From assembly GCA_964497615.1 (NCBI GenBank), contig CAZCEC010000032.1, positions 1 to 64,000 on the forward strand: DNA of 64,000 nucleotides, read 5' to 3'. Every line of letters begins with the position of its first letter. The stretch's first letter is position 1. Made by a program: the position numbers and the translations under genes. The notes under the pieces are model-generated. The model was not told the DNA's origin. It did not search any database and saw only the letters and a list, made by a program, of their open reading frames with translations. Source of the stretch: CAZCEC01 sp964497615. GTDB taxonomy: Bacteria; Chloroflexota; Anaerolineae; Anaerolineales; UBA6663. This document shows, one piece after another, positions 31,186 to 39,923 of this stretch.

Positions 31186-32703
31186 GTGCCGGCAGCGACA
31201 TACACACTGGAAGTGGACTGGGACGGCGACGGCAGCTTCGAGGGCGGCGCGGAGGACGTGAGCGCCGACTGGATGAGCGCCACGATCAGCCGCGGCTTCG
31301 CCGACCCGCTGGCGCGCATGCCGCAGGTGGGGCGGGCGGACTTCGTGCTGAAGAACGCCGGCCAGGACTACTCGCCGCCGCTCAACGCCGGCGCCCTGCC
31401 GCGCCGGCAGGTGCGGTTCACGATGGACTACGGCGGCACACCAGCCGTGCTGTTTCGCGGTTTCGTCGAGGACATCCAGCCCAGCTCGGGGCCCAGGCTG
31501 GACCGGCGGGCGGTGCTCCAGTGCGTGGATGCGCTGGCGCTGATGGATGTCGAGAGCGGCCGCATTCCCATCCTGGAGTCGGTCTATGCCGACGAGGTCA
31601 TCGAAGACGTGGTGGCGGCCGTCTACACGCCGCCGGCGACTAACTACGAGCCGGGGAAGAACCGCTTCCCATTCTCGGCCGACCGCTGGACCGTCTCATC
31701 GGGCCTTACGGCCAACGGCCGCGCGCAGCCGGCCATGGAGTCAGGTACGGCCGCGCAGAAGATCCAGGACGCCTGCGCCAGCGACTGGGGCCGGTTCTTC
31801 ATCAGCAAGGCCGGCGCGCCGACGTTCTTCAACCGGCACCATATGCCGCTGGACGCGAGCACCGAGCTCACGCTGAGCGACGACATGAAGCGGCTGCGGT
31901 ATGGGAAGCCGGTGACCGAGGTCTACAACCTGGTCGAGGTGACCTGCTACCCGCGGTCGGTGGGCCAGGTGTACGAGGTGCTGGGCCGGATCAGCCAGGG
32001 CTTCGCGCCGCGCATCGAGGCCGGCGCGACCGAGGTGTTTTCGCTGTCCTTCCGAGACCCGGCGACGGGCGACCCGGTGGGCGGCAAGGGCGTGCTGACG
32101 CCGGTGTCCGGCACGGACTACACCGCGACAGACGACGAAGCCGGCGAGGGCACGGACGTGACGGCCAGCGTCTCCGCCAGCCTGACGCTCTCCGGCGACC
32201 GGGCCGAGGTCGAGCTGGAGAACACGAGCGGCGCCGCTGTCTACATCCAGACCCTGCAGGTGCGGGGGTACGCCGTGCGGGCGCGCGAGCCGGTGACGGT
32301 GCGGGCCGAGGACTCGGCCAGCCAGACGGCCTACCAGAAGCGCCGGCTGCCCATCGACGCGCCGCTGATGAGCATGCAGGCCCAGGCCCAGCGCCTGGCC
32401 GACTACCTGCTGGACGTGTACAAGACGCCCCGCAACGTGGTGCGGGGCGTGGAGCTGCTGGCCAACCGGAGCGCCACGTTCCTGGCGGCGGCCCGCGACC
32501 TGGAGCTGCTGGACCGGGTGGTCATCACCGAGTCGCAGACGGGCCTGTCCGGATACGCCGCGCACGTGATGGCGATGCGGCACAACATCATCAACAAGCA
32601 CCAGCACTGGCTGTCGCTCGACGTGGAGACGGCCTACCCGGTGGGGACGCCGTTCCGGCTGGACACCTCGACCCTGAACAGCGGCCACGTGCTGATCTAC
32701 TGA
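31186..32703 (+). CDS. Tail tip / baseplate hub-like protein
   Basis: 505 residues from GTG 31186 (six bases after the tape-measure stop, GGAG upstream). The start TYTLEVDWDGDGSFEGG with DWMSATISRGF, and later blocks such as GRISQGFAPRIEAGATEVFS and MRHNIINKHQHWLSLDV at the end, give a beta-rich hub-like protein. It sits where the distal tail or hub protein is expected. The Asp/Gly turn at the N-terminus (DWDGDGSFEG) may bind calcium. No named family is secure. Confidence 0.65.
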   Translation: MPAATYTLEVDWDGDGSFEGGAEDVSADWMSATISRGFADPLARMPQVGRADFVLKNAGQDYSPPLNAGALPRRQVRFTMDYGGTPAVLFRGFVEDIQPSSGPRLDRRAVLQCVDALALMDVESGRIPILESVYADEVIEDVVAAVYTPPATNYEPGKNRFPFSADRWTVSSGLTANGRAQPAMESGTAAQKIQDACASDWGRFFISKAGAPTFFNRHHMPLDASTELTLSDDMKRLRYGKPVTEVYNLVEVTCYPRSVGQVYEVLGRISQGFAPRIEAGATEVFSLSFRDPATGDPVGGKGVLTPVSGTDYTATDDEAGEGTDVTASVSASLTLSGDRAEVELENTSGAAVYIQTLQVRGYAVRAREPVTVRAEDSASQTAYQKRRLPIDAPLMSMQAQAQRLADYLLDVYKTPRNVVRGVELLANRSATFLAAARDLELLDRVVITESQTGLSGYAAHVMAMRHNIINKHQHWLSLDVETAYPVGTPFRLDTSTLNSGHVLIY

Positions 32704-32715
32704 CAGGGACTGCCT

Positions 32716-33381
32716 ATGCCGTACAGCGCACTGCCTTCCAAAGTCTCGACCGACACGATTGACCTGGGCGACTACGACGCCATCAAGGGCAACTTCGAAG
32801 CCGGCGTGCCGGACATCTTCACGACCAAGGGCGACCTGGCGGCGGCCACGGGGGCGGACGCCGCGGCGCGGGTGGCGGTGGGCGCGGACGACGCGACGCT
32901 GGTGGCCGACTCGGCGCAGAGCGCCGGCCTGGCCTGGCAGATCCAGCCGGCGGCGCGCGCGTACAACAACGCCGCCATCGACCCGGCCACCGGCTCGTGG
33001 GTGACGCTGACGTTCAACAGCGAGCGGTATGACACCGACGCCTGCCACTCGACCAGCTCCAACACGGGGCGGCTGACCGTGCCGGCGAACGGGGGCGGGA
33101 TCTACAGCATGGGCGGGTGCGCGCAGTTCGACACGGACGGCCTGGCGGGCAACGGCGGCACGTACGGTCTGCGCGTCCTGCTCAACGGCGCCACGATCCT
33201 GGCCCAGGAGATGCGCGAGATGGCGGCCACCATCGAATTCGCGATCTGCCTGGCCACCGAGTACGCGCTCGCCGCCGCCGACTACGTGGAGCTGCAGGTG
33301 TGGACCAGCCAGGACGTGAACGTGCTGGCCAGCGGCAACTTCTCGCCCGAGTTCTGGTTCCGCTGGGAGCGCCGAAGCTAA
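32716..33381 (+). CDS. Tail protein with C1q/TNF-like jelly-roll domain
   Basis: 221 residues. The N-terminal 75 residues are fibre-like (STDTIDLGDYDAIKGN, then AAA/VGADDATLVA repeats). The C-terminal 135 look like a C1q jelly roll: FNSERYDTDACHSTSSNT, RLTVPANGGGIYSMGG, LRVLLNGATI, YVELQVWTSQD and a closing FWFRWERRS. Such domains trimerise and bind sugars or proteins, so this is a candidate receptor-binding protein. The next start overlaps its stop (TAATG). Confidence 0.75.
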   Translation: MPYSALPSKVSTDTIDLGDYDAIKGNFEAGVPDIFTTKGDLAAATGADAAARVAVGADDATLVADSAQSAGLAWQIQPAARAYNNAAIDPATGSWVTLTFNSERYDTDACHSTSSNTGRLTVPANGGGIYSMGGCAQFDTDGLAGNGGTYGLRVLLNGATILAQEMREMAATIEFAICLATEYALAAADYVELQVWTSQDVNVLASGNFSPEFWFRWERRS

Positions 33382-35213
33382 TGCCGATCGAGATCGACGA
33401 CCTGGGCGTGCGGGTCATTGGGAACAACTTCAAGGGTGTCCGGTTCTACGACGATTCGCGCAGCCTGCAGGCCGAGATTTACCTGGACGAACAGAACCGG
33501 CTGAATATCGGCAGCGCGACGCTGGTGACCGGCGGGAGCACCGAGAGCGGCGCGCCCGTGGCGCTGGCGCAGGCGGCGTTCCTGACGCTGAGCGCGCACG
33601 CCGACCTGCAGGCCGAGCGCGTGTTCTCCGCCGGCGACGGGCTGCAGGCGGCGGACGCGGGGGTGGGGGCGACCTACACCGTGTCGGTCGACTCCAGCGT
33701 CGTCCGGACCACGCGCACGCTCACGGCCGGCGCCGGACTGACCGGGGGCGGCACGCTGGCGGCTGACCGGACCTTCGACGTGGGCGCGGGCGCCGGGATC
33801 ACTGTCAACGCCAACGACGTGGCCGTGAACACGGGCGCGACGTTCACCTGGACGGCCGCGCACACGTTTCAAGCAACCGTCACGGCGCGCGATCTCGTAC
33901 CGGAGAGCACCGACACCTACGACCTGGGCAGCAGCACGAAGCTGTGGCGCAAGGGGTGGCTGAGCGAGCTGGACGCGGTGGTGTTCGCGGAGAACACCAT
34001 CAGTATCGTCGGGGGGTGGCTGTTCGTGGCGATGGGGCAGGGCACGGTCGAGGAGGATGTGGACAACTCCGAGACGCAGATCGACTTCGGCGCCGGGGGG
34101 AACCTGGCGCAGAACGACTTCGTGCTGTTCCGGGCCGCGGGCGCGGTCGAGTACATGCAGATCGGGACCAACGTCTCGGGCAACACCTGGAACGTGACCC
34201 GCAACGTGGACGGCTCGGGGGCCAACACCTGGGCGCAGGGCACTCCCTATGTGAACCTGGGCTACGACGGCGACGGCCGGATCGAGCTGAACGCCAGCGA
34301 CACGCCGCGCATCAGCATCCTGCGCCAGGGCACCAGCTACAACGCGCAGACGGAGCTGGTGCGGATCGGGGATATGAACGGCGCGTTCGGGGTGGTGAGT
34401 GAGCTGTATGGGCTGGGGGTGGGGGACTACGCGGGCGGGAATTACCTGTCCTACAACACCACGGCCGGCCTGGTGATCAAGTCGGGGAGCGGGGGCATCA
34501 CCTTCGACTCCGACAGTATGCACCTGGTGTACGGAACTTCCAGCGTCTACGGGGATATTCCCGGCTCTTACATTGACTGGGGCGGTGAATCATTTGTGAT
34601 GTCCGGCTATGGGACAGACGTGGGCGGGGCCAGCACCAGCTCGCGCTTCATGAACCTGCACCTGGAGCATCCATCCTGGCCGCTAAGCATCCACCACCAG
34701 GAAATCCTGATCGACGTGGTGGACGACACCGAGTCGGCCAGCATCAAGCTGGAAGTGGACGACGACAGCGGCCTCAGCTCAATTGTGACCATCACCGCCG
34801 ACACGATTGACCTGAACGGCGCATTGGACAGCATTTCAGTCACTGGCACCATTGAAGCGACCGGCTCGATCTACAGCGACACCGACCTGCGCCCCTCCGG
34901 GACGACTGGCCGCATCTACTGGAAGCATTACGATCTGAACGCTGGAGCCACCGCCCAACTGTGCGACGTCGCCATCCCCTACGCCTTCATCGCCATCGCC
35001 GAATACCAGAACGTCGGGCAGGTGGCGCTGTTCTTCGTGGCTGGCGGCACCACGGTCGCTTTCGAGCTGAGCGACCCCTCCGGCGTGTGGGGTGCCGCCG
35101 CTGGTGCGGGCACCTATAACATTTATCACAACGGCACGAACTACGTGCTCCAGAACAGCCACGGCAGTCTCAACCGCAAGTTCCGCGCCATGATTCTAAG
35201 CATGAGCGGCTAG
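33381..35213 (+). CDS. Tail fibre protein
   Basis: 610 residues. N-terminal attachment part (MPIEIDDLGVRVIGNNFKG), Ala/Asp/Gly-rich beta repeats with TLTAGAGLTGGGTLAADRTF, a STDTYDLGSSTKLWRKGW motif as in side-fibre shafts, a mid region with DNSETQIDFG, and a globular C-terminus (from about 520). The SKLWRKG-type block and the VDDTESASIKLEV stretch are usual in phage and phage-like fibres. Probable host-binding fibre. The order fibre-then-lysis is typical. Confidence 0.8.
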   Translation: MPIEIDDLGVRVIGNNFKGVRFYDDSRSLQAEIYLDEQNRLNIGSATLVTGGSTESGAPVALAQAAFLTLSAHADLQAERVFSAGDGLQAADAGVGATYTVSVDSSVVRTTRTLTAGAGLTGGGTLAADRTFDVGAGAGITVNANDVAVNTGATFTWTAAHTFQATVTARDLVPESTDTYDLGSSTKLWRKGWLSELDAVVFAENTISIVGGWLFVAMGQGTVEEDVDNSETQIDFGAGGNLAQNDFVLFRAAGAVEYMQIGTNVSGNTWNVTRNVDGSGANTWAQGTPYVNLGYDGDGRIELNASDTPRISILRQGTSYNAQTELVRIGDMNGAFGVVSELYGLGVGDYAGGNYLSYNTTAGLVIKSGSGGITFDSDSMHLVYGTSSVYGDIPGSYIDWGGESFVMSGYGTDVGGASTSSRFMNLHLEHPSWPLSIHHQEILIDVVDDTESASIKLEVDDDSGLSSIVTITADTIDLNGALDSISVTGTIEATGSIYSDTDLRPSGTTGRIYWKHYDLNAGATAQLCDVAIPYAFIAIAEYQNVGQVALFFVAGGTTVAFELSDPSGVWGAAAGAGTYNIYHNGTNYVLQNSHGSLNRKFRAMILSMSG

Positions 35214-35227
35214 ACAGGAGATCAATT

Positions 35228-35530
35228 ATGGGAAAACGGAGCAGCGCAAAGCCACAACAGGAAAACGCCAAGCCAGTCGCAGCAGCGGCCAAGGCGGTCC
35301 AACAGCTCGCCGGTGATCCGGGGCCGGTGGTGATGACGCTGGCGGTCAATCCGGTGACCGGCAAGGGCACGATCACGAGCAACGCGGCCAGCGAGCGCGA
35401 CTGGCAGATGCTGGACGAGCTGCTGGGCGGCGCTGGCCAGTATGTGCGCAAGCGTTTGGTGGCCGCGGCCGAGGCGCGGGTGGCGGCGAAGATGAAAGGT
35501 GAGAGCGATGAGCGCAAGACTGACGGTTGA
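35228..35530 (+). CDS. Small hypothetical protein before the lysis genes
   Basis: 100 residues with GGAGATC upstream. Ala/Gln-rich helix, then DPGPVVMTLAVNPVTGKGTI and a Lys/Arg-rich end. Overlaps the next gene by 23 bases. No family recognised. Confidence 0.5.
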   Translation: MGKRSSAKPQQENAKPVAAAAKAVQQLAGDPGPVVMTLAVNPVTGKGTITSNAASERDWQMLDELLGGAGQYVRKRLVAAAEARVAAKMKGESDERKTDG

Positions 35531-36461
35531 AGCGCCGCTGCCGGCCGGCGTGTATGAGCTTGTGGTCCCAACGCCAGAGGCCCCGCACGTCCCGCCGCCC
35601 CCGGCGCCAAAGCCGCATCCGACCGGCAAGGGCATGTACGTCTGGAACGTGGACCAGTGCGCGGGTGGCAGTCCGCAGCGGATGGCGCAGATGGCCGTGC
35701 AAGCTGGCCTGCGCCATGTGGTGCTCAAGATCGCGGACGGCTGGGACGCCTTCCCGCGCGTGCCGCGCCGCACCGGGCCGGTGCTGGACCTGGCGCCGTG
35801 GGTCTCGGCGCTGGCGGCGGCGGGGGTGGAAGTGTGGGGCTGGAGCTACGTCTATGGCGAACAGCCCGAGCGCGAGGCCGACATCGCCGCCCAACAGTGC
35901 CGGCGTTACGAGCTGGCGGGCTTTGTGATTGATGCCGAGCACGAGTACAAGGCGTGGCCTGACCGCAAGGCGCGCGGCCAGCGGTTCGTGGACCGGCTGG
36001 CGCTAAATCTCAACGGCGGGCCCCTGGGCCTGTCGTCCTACCGTTATCCGGTCTCACACCCGGAAATCCCGTGGGACGAGTTCCTGAGCCGCTGCACGTT
36101 CCACTACCCGCAGGTCTACCCGCTGGGCGCGACCAGCCCCACGGCGTTCGGTCTGCAGCTCACCCGGAGCGTGGCGCAGCTCGTGGCGCGGCGCGACCTG
36201 CCCGTGATCCCGGTTGGTCCGGCGTGCCCGCACCCGGTCAGGGTGGCAGCCAGCTCGTCGCTGGCCAGCCTGTTCCCGGTGGTGAAGCGCTACGACGACG
36301 GCACGGTGGACGTGATGTGGCGCCCGACCGTGGCGCAGCTCGACGACCTGCACGCGACCGCCTGGCGGCTGAACCTGGCGGGGGTGAGCTGGTGGTCGTG
36401 GGAGCACGCCGAGGCCGAGGCGGCCTGGTGGCAGGCGATCACCCGGCATCAGTGGAGCTGA
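35508..36461 (+). CDS. TIM-barrel glycoside hydrolase-like protein (possible endolysin)
   Basis: 317 residues from ATG 35508. A Pro-rich N-terminal linker (PHVPPPPAPKPHPTGKG) precedes a barrel that starts MYVWNVDQCAGG. Strand ends include VVLKIADGWD, VWGWSYVYGE and GFVIDAEHEY. The D-x-E pair in VIDAEHE is placed as in GH25-type muramidases. Next to holin-like genes this suggests peptidoglycan or surface-polymer cleavage at lysis or entry. A DUF4015-like hydrolase is the main alternative. No signal peptide, so release by a holin fits. Confidence 0.6.
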   Translation: MSARLTVEAPLPAGVYELVVPTPEAPHVPPPPAPKPHPTGKGMYVWNVDQCAGGSPQRMAQMAVQAGLRHVVLKIADGWDAFPRVPRRTGPVLDLAPWVSALAAAGVEVWGWSYVYGEQPEREADIAAQQCRRYELAGFVIDAEHEYKAWPDRKARGQRFVDRLALNLNGGPLGLSSYRYPVSHPEIPWDEFLSRCTFHYPQVYPLGATSPTAFGLQLTRSVAQLVARRDLPVIPVGPACPHPVRVAASSSLASLFPVVKRYDDGTVDVMWRPTVAQLDDLHATAWRLNLAGVSWWSWEHAEAEAAWWQAITRHQWS

Positions 36462-36471
36462 CGGAGGACCA

Positions 36472-37596
36472 ATGACGACTCACATTCTGGCGCGCAGCAA
36501 GGTGGGGATCCATCTGAACCGGCGGGGCGACGCGGACGCGACGACCATGCTGCTGCAGGCCGAGCCGGCCCTGGGCCTGGGCGTCAACATCGGCCCGCCC
36601 GGCGAGGTCTACGACTATGGCGCCAACGCCTGGCGGCGCCAGATGGTCTGGATCGGGCGCGTGTACGAGGACGAGTTTCAGATCAAGGGCGGCAACTACC
36701 CGGCCGACCCGGTGGAGGCGGCGCGCGTGTATGCCGCCCGCTGGCTGGCGCCGTTCGTGAAGGCCAATCCGTGGTGCCGCTTCCTGACCACGCCCAACGA
36801 GCCGGTCATCCCGTCCGACGACCCCGCCGCGGCGGACAAGATGCTGTGGTTCGCGCTGTTCCTGGCCGAGCTGATCCGGGTCATCCACGTCGAGCTGCAA
36901 TGCACCGCCGTCGCCGGCAACTGGAGCGTGGGCGCGCCGGACTTCTGGCTGTGGCAATACTACACGCCAGCCCTGGCCGCCATCGCCCGCTACGGCGCGA
37001 TCAACAGCCGGCACAGCTACGGGCCGCTGACCGTCTTCTACGCCCTGCGCCACCGCGAGGACAACCGGCACTTCACGGCGCTGGGCTACCCGGACCTGAC
37101 GACCGCCCTCACCGAGGCCGGCTGGGAGAACCTGTCGGAGGGCGGCCAGGTCATCAACCGCGCCTGGGCGACCGACCCGCGCCGGCCGGCCAGCGAGTAC
37201 GCCGACTACCTGGTGCAGCTCAACGACCACCTGCTGCAGGACCGCTACGTGCTGGGGGCGGTGGTGTTCACGCACGGCGAGCCCTGGCCGCAGCACGCGC
37301 TGAATGGGTCCGGCGTGGGGGCGCAGTTCGGCGCGCGGATGTCCACCCGGCCGCAGTTCCGGTTCACGCTGCCGGCGGCGCGGCCGGCGCTGACCAACCA
37401 GAGCGTATTCAACGCGGTGGCGGCGGTTGGCAAGCAGGCCAACCGCAACCTGATCGCGCAGATGCCCTACGACCTGGTGGGCGCGATGGCGGGCGACCGC
37501 GGCGCGCCCTACACTGGGCCGGCGCCGGCGGCTTGGGGACTGACGGAGGACGAGAAACGCGCCGTCGCCGAGCGGATCGGGCTCGATGGCGAATAA
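36472..37596 (+). CDS. Clan-A-type glycoside hydrolase-like protein
   Basis: 374 residues. TIM-barrel hallmarks: FLTTPNEPVIPSDD (NEP with the acid/base Glu near residue 125) and DLTTALTEAGWEN (nucleophile candidate Glu near 215), separated as in clan GH-A. The C-terminus has PAAWGLTEDEKRAVAERIG. The phage has two hydrolases in a row (this and 35508-36461), so one may act on the cell wall and the other on capsule or glycan. The host carries two proteins of similar NEP/TE layout at 53.5-56.4 kb. No signal peptide. Confidence 0.6.
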   Translation: MTTHILARSKVGIHLNRRGDADATTMLLQAEPALGLGVNIGPPGEVYDYGANAWRRQMVWIGRVYEDEFQIKGGNYPADPVEAARVYAARWLAPFVKANPWCRFLTTPNEPVIPSDDPAAADKMLWFALFLAELIRVIHVELQCTAVAGNWSVGAPDFWLWQYYTPALAAIARYGAINSRHSYGPLTVFYALRHREDNRHFTALGYPDLTTALTEAGWENLSEGGQVINRAWATDPRRPASEYADYLVQLNDHLLQDRYVLGAVVFTHGEPWPQHALNGSGVGAQFGARMSTRPQFRFTLPAARPALTNQSVFNAVAAVGKQANRNLIAQMPYDLVGAMAGDRGAPYTGPAPAAWGLTEDEKRAVAERIGLDGE

Positions 37597-37867
37597 CAAG
37601 CTGATGGCCAAGCTGCTGGAGCTGTCGGCCAGCGAGTGGGTGGACGAGACCACGTACCGGCGCGTGGTCCTGGAAGCCCTGGCCGACATCTACGCGCTGC
37701 TCAACGGCAACGGAGCGCCGGGCGTGATCGAGCGCGCGGCCATGCACGAACGGCGCTGGCAGGCTGTGTTCTGGATCGGCGGTCCGGTGGTCACGTTCCT
37801 GGCCCTGGCCGCGCTGAGCTTCCTGGGCGGCGTGCTGACTGGCCGGATTCAGATCTTGTTCACGTAA
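37586..37867 (+). CDS. Holin-associated small membrane protein
   Basis: 93 residues, overlapping the hydrolase gene by 11 bases. An N-terminal helix-rich part (about 1-50) and one membrane span (AVFWIGGPVVTFLALAALSF). The shape (cytoplasmic helix, one span at the C-terminus) is that of XhlA-like proteins that cooperate with holins. Placement just before the holin supports this. Confidence 0.6.
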   Translation: MANNKLMAKLLELSASEWVDETTYRRVVLEALADIYALLNGNGAPGVIERAAMHERRWQAVFWIGGPVVTFLALAALSFLGGVLTGRIQILFT

Positions 37868-37879
37868 AGGAGACGAGAC

Positions 37880-38311
37880 ATGAAGGCGTTACATATCCTA
37901 TTGCAGGTGATCGATCTGCCCGAGTGGGAGCTGGTGCTGGCGGGGCTCAAGGCCGCGGCCGGCCCGGTGCTGCTGGCGCTGGGCGTGCTGGTGGTGCTGT
38001 CGTTGGTGGATATCCTGAGCGGCGTGGCCAGCGCCCTGCGGCGGGGCGCGTTCGTGTGGGAGCGGGTCAACGAGTTCTACGCCAAGACCATCCTGCCCAA
38101 GGTGCTGGGCTGGCTCTCACTGACGCTGCTGACTCTGGGGAGCGCGCTGGCCGTCCTGCCGCAGGAGGTCGCGGCCTGGGTGGGCGGCGGGCTGGCGGCC
38201 GTGGCCTACCTGGTGGTGCTCAACGACTTCCGGCGCAGCATCTTCGCCAACCTGCGCGAGGTGTTCGGGGACGAGCTGCCCGCGCTGGGCGGCTCGCCGG
38301 GGAGCGGGTAG
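37880..38311 (+). CDS. Phage holin
   Basis: 143 residues with AAAGGAG upstream. Three probable membrane spans: about 25-45, 80-100 and 105-125. The first contains VVLSLVDILSGVASALRRG, the pattern D-x-x-S/TG-x-x-x-A of the phage holin 4 family. It would form the lethal lesion that frees the hydrolases. Ends before a hairpin terminator. Confidence 0.75.
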   Translation: MKALHILLQVIDLPEWELVLAGLKAAAGPVLLALGVLVVLSLVDILSGVASALRRGAFVWERVNEFYAKTILPKVLGWLSLTLLTLGSALAVLPQEVAAWVGGGLAAVAYLVVLNDFRRSIFANLREVFGDELPALGGSPGSG

Positions 38312-38352
38312 GGGGAGCCGACCAGCGCGTGGGCGCCGATCGATACAATCGG

Positions 38353-38383
38353 CCGGGCCGAGAGAGACGCTCACTCGGCCCGG
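38353..38383 (+). terminator. Hairpin terminator after the holin
   Basis: A perfect 10-bp stem CCGGGCCGAG/CTCGGCCCGG with an 11-base loop and TT after it, between the holin and the phosphoesterase gene. It ends the late transcript. Confidence 0.65.
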
Positions 38384-38390
38384 TTCGTCC

Positions 38391-39314
38391 ATGACCAGGC
38401 GGGGCAAGGGTCCGCGCTTCAGCGTCGCGCCCGTGTCGGCCAACGTGCTGACGGTGCGGCTGGATGGGATCTCGGCCGGGTGGGAGCAGTGGGTGCTGCT
38501 GCGGTCGGACGCGCATCATGACTCGGCCCTCAGCGACCAGGACTTCGAGCGGCGGCACCTGGAGGAAGCGCGGGCGCGCGACGCGCTGATCCTGGACGCC
38601 GGCGACCTGTTCGACGCCATGGCCGGGCCGGGCGACCGGCGGGCCCAGCGCGAGCATATGCGCAACGAGCATTCGCGGACGGACTACTTCGACCGGCTGG
38701 TGGAAACGGCGGCGGAGTTCTACGGCCCGTACGCGGACCGGCTGGCGGTGATCGCGCGCGGCAACCACGAGGCCGCCGTCGCGAAGCACTACGCCACCGA
38801 CCTGACCGACCGGCTGGCCTACCGGCTGCGGACCGAGCACGGGGGGATCACCCAGGCCGGCGGGTACGGGGGCTGGGTGCGGTTCATGCTCCACATCCAC
38901 AAGACCATCCAGCGGCAGATCAGGCTCAAGTATTACCACGGGTCGGGCGGGGGCGGGCCGGTGACGCGGGGCGTGATCCAGACCAACCGGCAGGCGGTAT
39001 ACCTGCCCGACGCCGACATCGTGCTCAACGGCCACGTGCACGAGAACTACTATGTGGCGGTGCCCAGGGAGCGGCTGACAAACGACGGGCAGATTTACCA
39101 CGACATCCAGCACCACGTCCGTACGCCGACTTACAAGGACGAGTACCGGGATGGGGGAGGCGGCTGGCACGTGGAGACGGGTAAGCCGCCGAAGGCGATC
39201 GGCGCGGTGTGGATGCGGCTGTTCCTGCCGCGGGGGGGCCAGGAACACCGGGTCGAGGTGGAATTCACCTCGGCGCTCAAGAGCGCGGCAGCTAGCGGTC
39301 CTGCTGGCCCTTGA
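38391..39314 (+). CDS. Calcineurin-like metallophosphoesterase
   Basis: 307 residues. All metal-binding blocks are present: SDAHHDS (Asp/His), LILDAGDLFDA (Asp), VIARGNHEA (Asn-His) and LNGHVHENYYV (GHxH). Such enzymes cut phosphodiesters in nucleotides or DNA; phage members often act in DNA metabolism. Position after the late terminator and next to the repressor is odd for a replication gene, so a lysogeny or defence role is equally possible. Overlaps the convergent repressor gene by 23 bases. No clear Shine-Dalgarno. Confidence 0.8.
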   Translation: MTRRGKGPRFSVAPVSANVLTVRLDGISAGWEQWVLLRSDAHHDSALSDQDFERRHLEEARARDALILDAGDLFDAMAGPGDRRAQREHMRNEHSRTDYFDRLVETAAEFYGPYADRLAVIARGNHEAAVAKHYATDLTDRLAYRLRTEHGGITQAGGYGGWVRFMLHIHKTIQRQIRLKYYHGSGGGGPVTRGVIQTNRQAVYLPDADIVLNGHVHENYYVAVPRERLTNDGQIYHDIQHHVRTPTYKDEYRDGGGGWHVETGKPPKAIGAVWMRLFLPRGGQEHRVEVEFTSALKSAAASGPAGP

Positions 39315-39642
39315 GGTACTTGGCGTAGCGCAGCAGCTCGCGGCGGTTGCTGTCGGACAGGCTGGCGGCGACGTCCCGGATGGCGGCCACGTCGCGGTCG
39401 TCCTCGGTGGGGGGTATCTCCAGACCGGCGAGAATGCGGACGAGGCGGGGATTGTCGCCGAAGAACTTGGCGATAGTGTCGGCGCGCTGGCGGGACGGGT
39501 TGAAGTCGCCCTTGGCGAGGCCGGCCAGGTAGGAATGCGTCCAGCCCATCTGGCCGGACATCTGATTGAAGGACAGGCCGCGTTCGCCGCAGCGGCGCTC
39601 GAGGTAGTCCCCCAGGCTGTTGTATCCAGCGTAGGCAGGCAC
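39292..39642 (-). CDS. Cro/CI-type HTH repressor
   Basis: 116 residues. The HTH is the XRE/Cro-CI type: SFNQMSGQMGWTHSYLAGLA (about 25-44) followed by a short helix (NPSRQRADTIAKFFG) and a C-terminal acidic part that may dimerise; there is no peptidase domain. It reads leftwards at the right end of the phage and has its own promoter with a 20-bp palindrome over the -10. Likely the immunity repressor or a Cro-like switch protein, autoregulated. Confidence 0.8.
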   Translation of the reverse strand: MPAYAGYNSLGDYLERRCGERGLSFNQMSGQMGWTHSYLAGLAKGDFNPSRQRADTIAKFFGDNPRLVRILAGLEIPPTEDDRDVAAIRDVAASLSDSNRRELLRYAKYLKGQQDR

Positions 39643-39663
39643 GCGCGTCCTCCCGGTGACGAC

Positions 39664-39718
39664 GTGTTGACAGTATCTGACGCCAGATACTAAGGCCGGT
39701 TTGTGGGATTGTCAACAC
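39664..39718 (-). promoter_or_regulatory. Repressor promoter with palindromic operator
   Basis: On minus, consensus -35 TTGACA (39710-39715), spacer of 17 bases, -10 TAGTAT (39687-39692). The -10 lies in the perfect palindrome AGTATCTG-ACGC-CAGATACT (39672-39691), the probable repressor operator. GTGTTGACA (39664-39672) and TGTCAACAC (39710-39718) form a wider inverted repeat and put a TTGACA in the opposite orientation too, so divergent promoters may share the operator. Confidence 0.75.
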
Positions 39719-39722
39719 AAAG

Positions 39723-39923
39723 TCAGAGCGGTCCGGGATGGGGAGCCTCTGCGGGCGCAGACGGCTCCAGCTCGGCCAGGAGCCACCGCAGATACCGGGC
39801 GAAGTTGGCGGTAGAGTCGGGCCCCCAATCGGCGCCAATCCAGCCGAGCACCATTTCCAGCGTGGCGGCCTGCAGATCGGGCAGGGCTGGCGGTACGTTT
39901 CGATTTGCGTCGGAATTCACCAT
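39723..39923 (-). CDS. Small hypothetical protein upstream of the repressor
   Basis: 66 residues from ATG 39923, chosen because GGGGAG lies six bases upstream; upstream ATGs at 40013 and 39986 overlap the promoter. VPPALPDLQAATLEMVLGWI is helical; the tail is rich in Pro, Ala and Glu. It stops eight bases before the -35 of the repressor promoter. Possibly a lysogeny accessory or anti-repressor; no family known. Confidence 0.45.
   Translation of the reverse strand: MVNSDANRNVPPALPDLQAATLEMVLGWIGADWGPDSTANFARYLRWLLAELEPSAPAEAPHPGPL

Noticed and set aside
28907..31207. A 766-codon open frame antisense to the tape measure gene
   Set aside because: Shadow of a GC-rich gene; composition is Arg/His/Gly-rich and no domain is recognisable.
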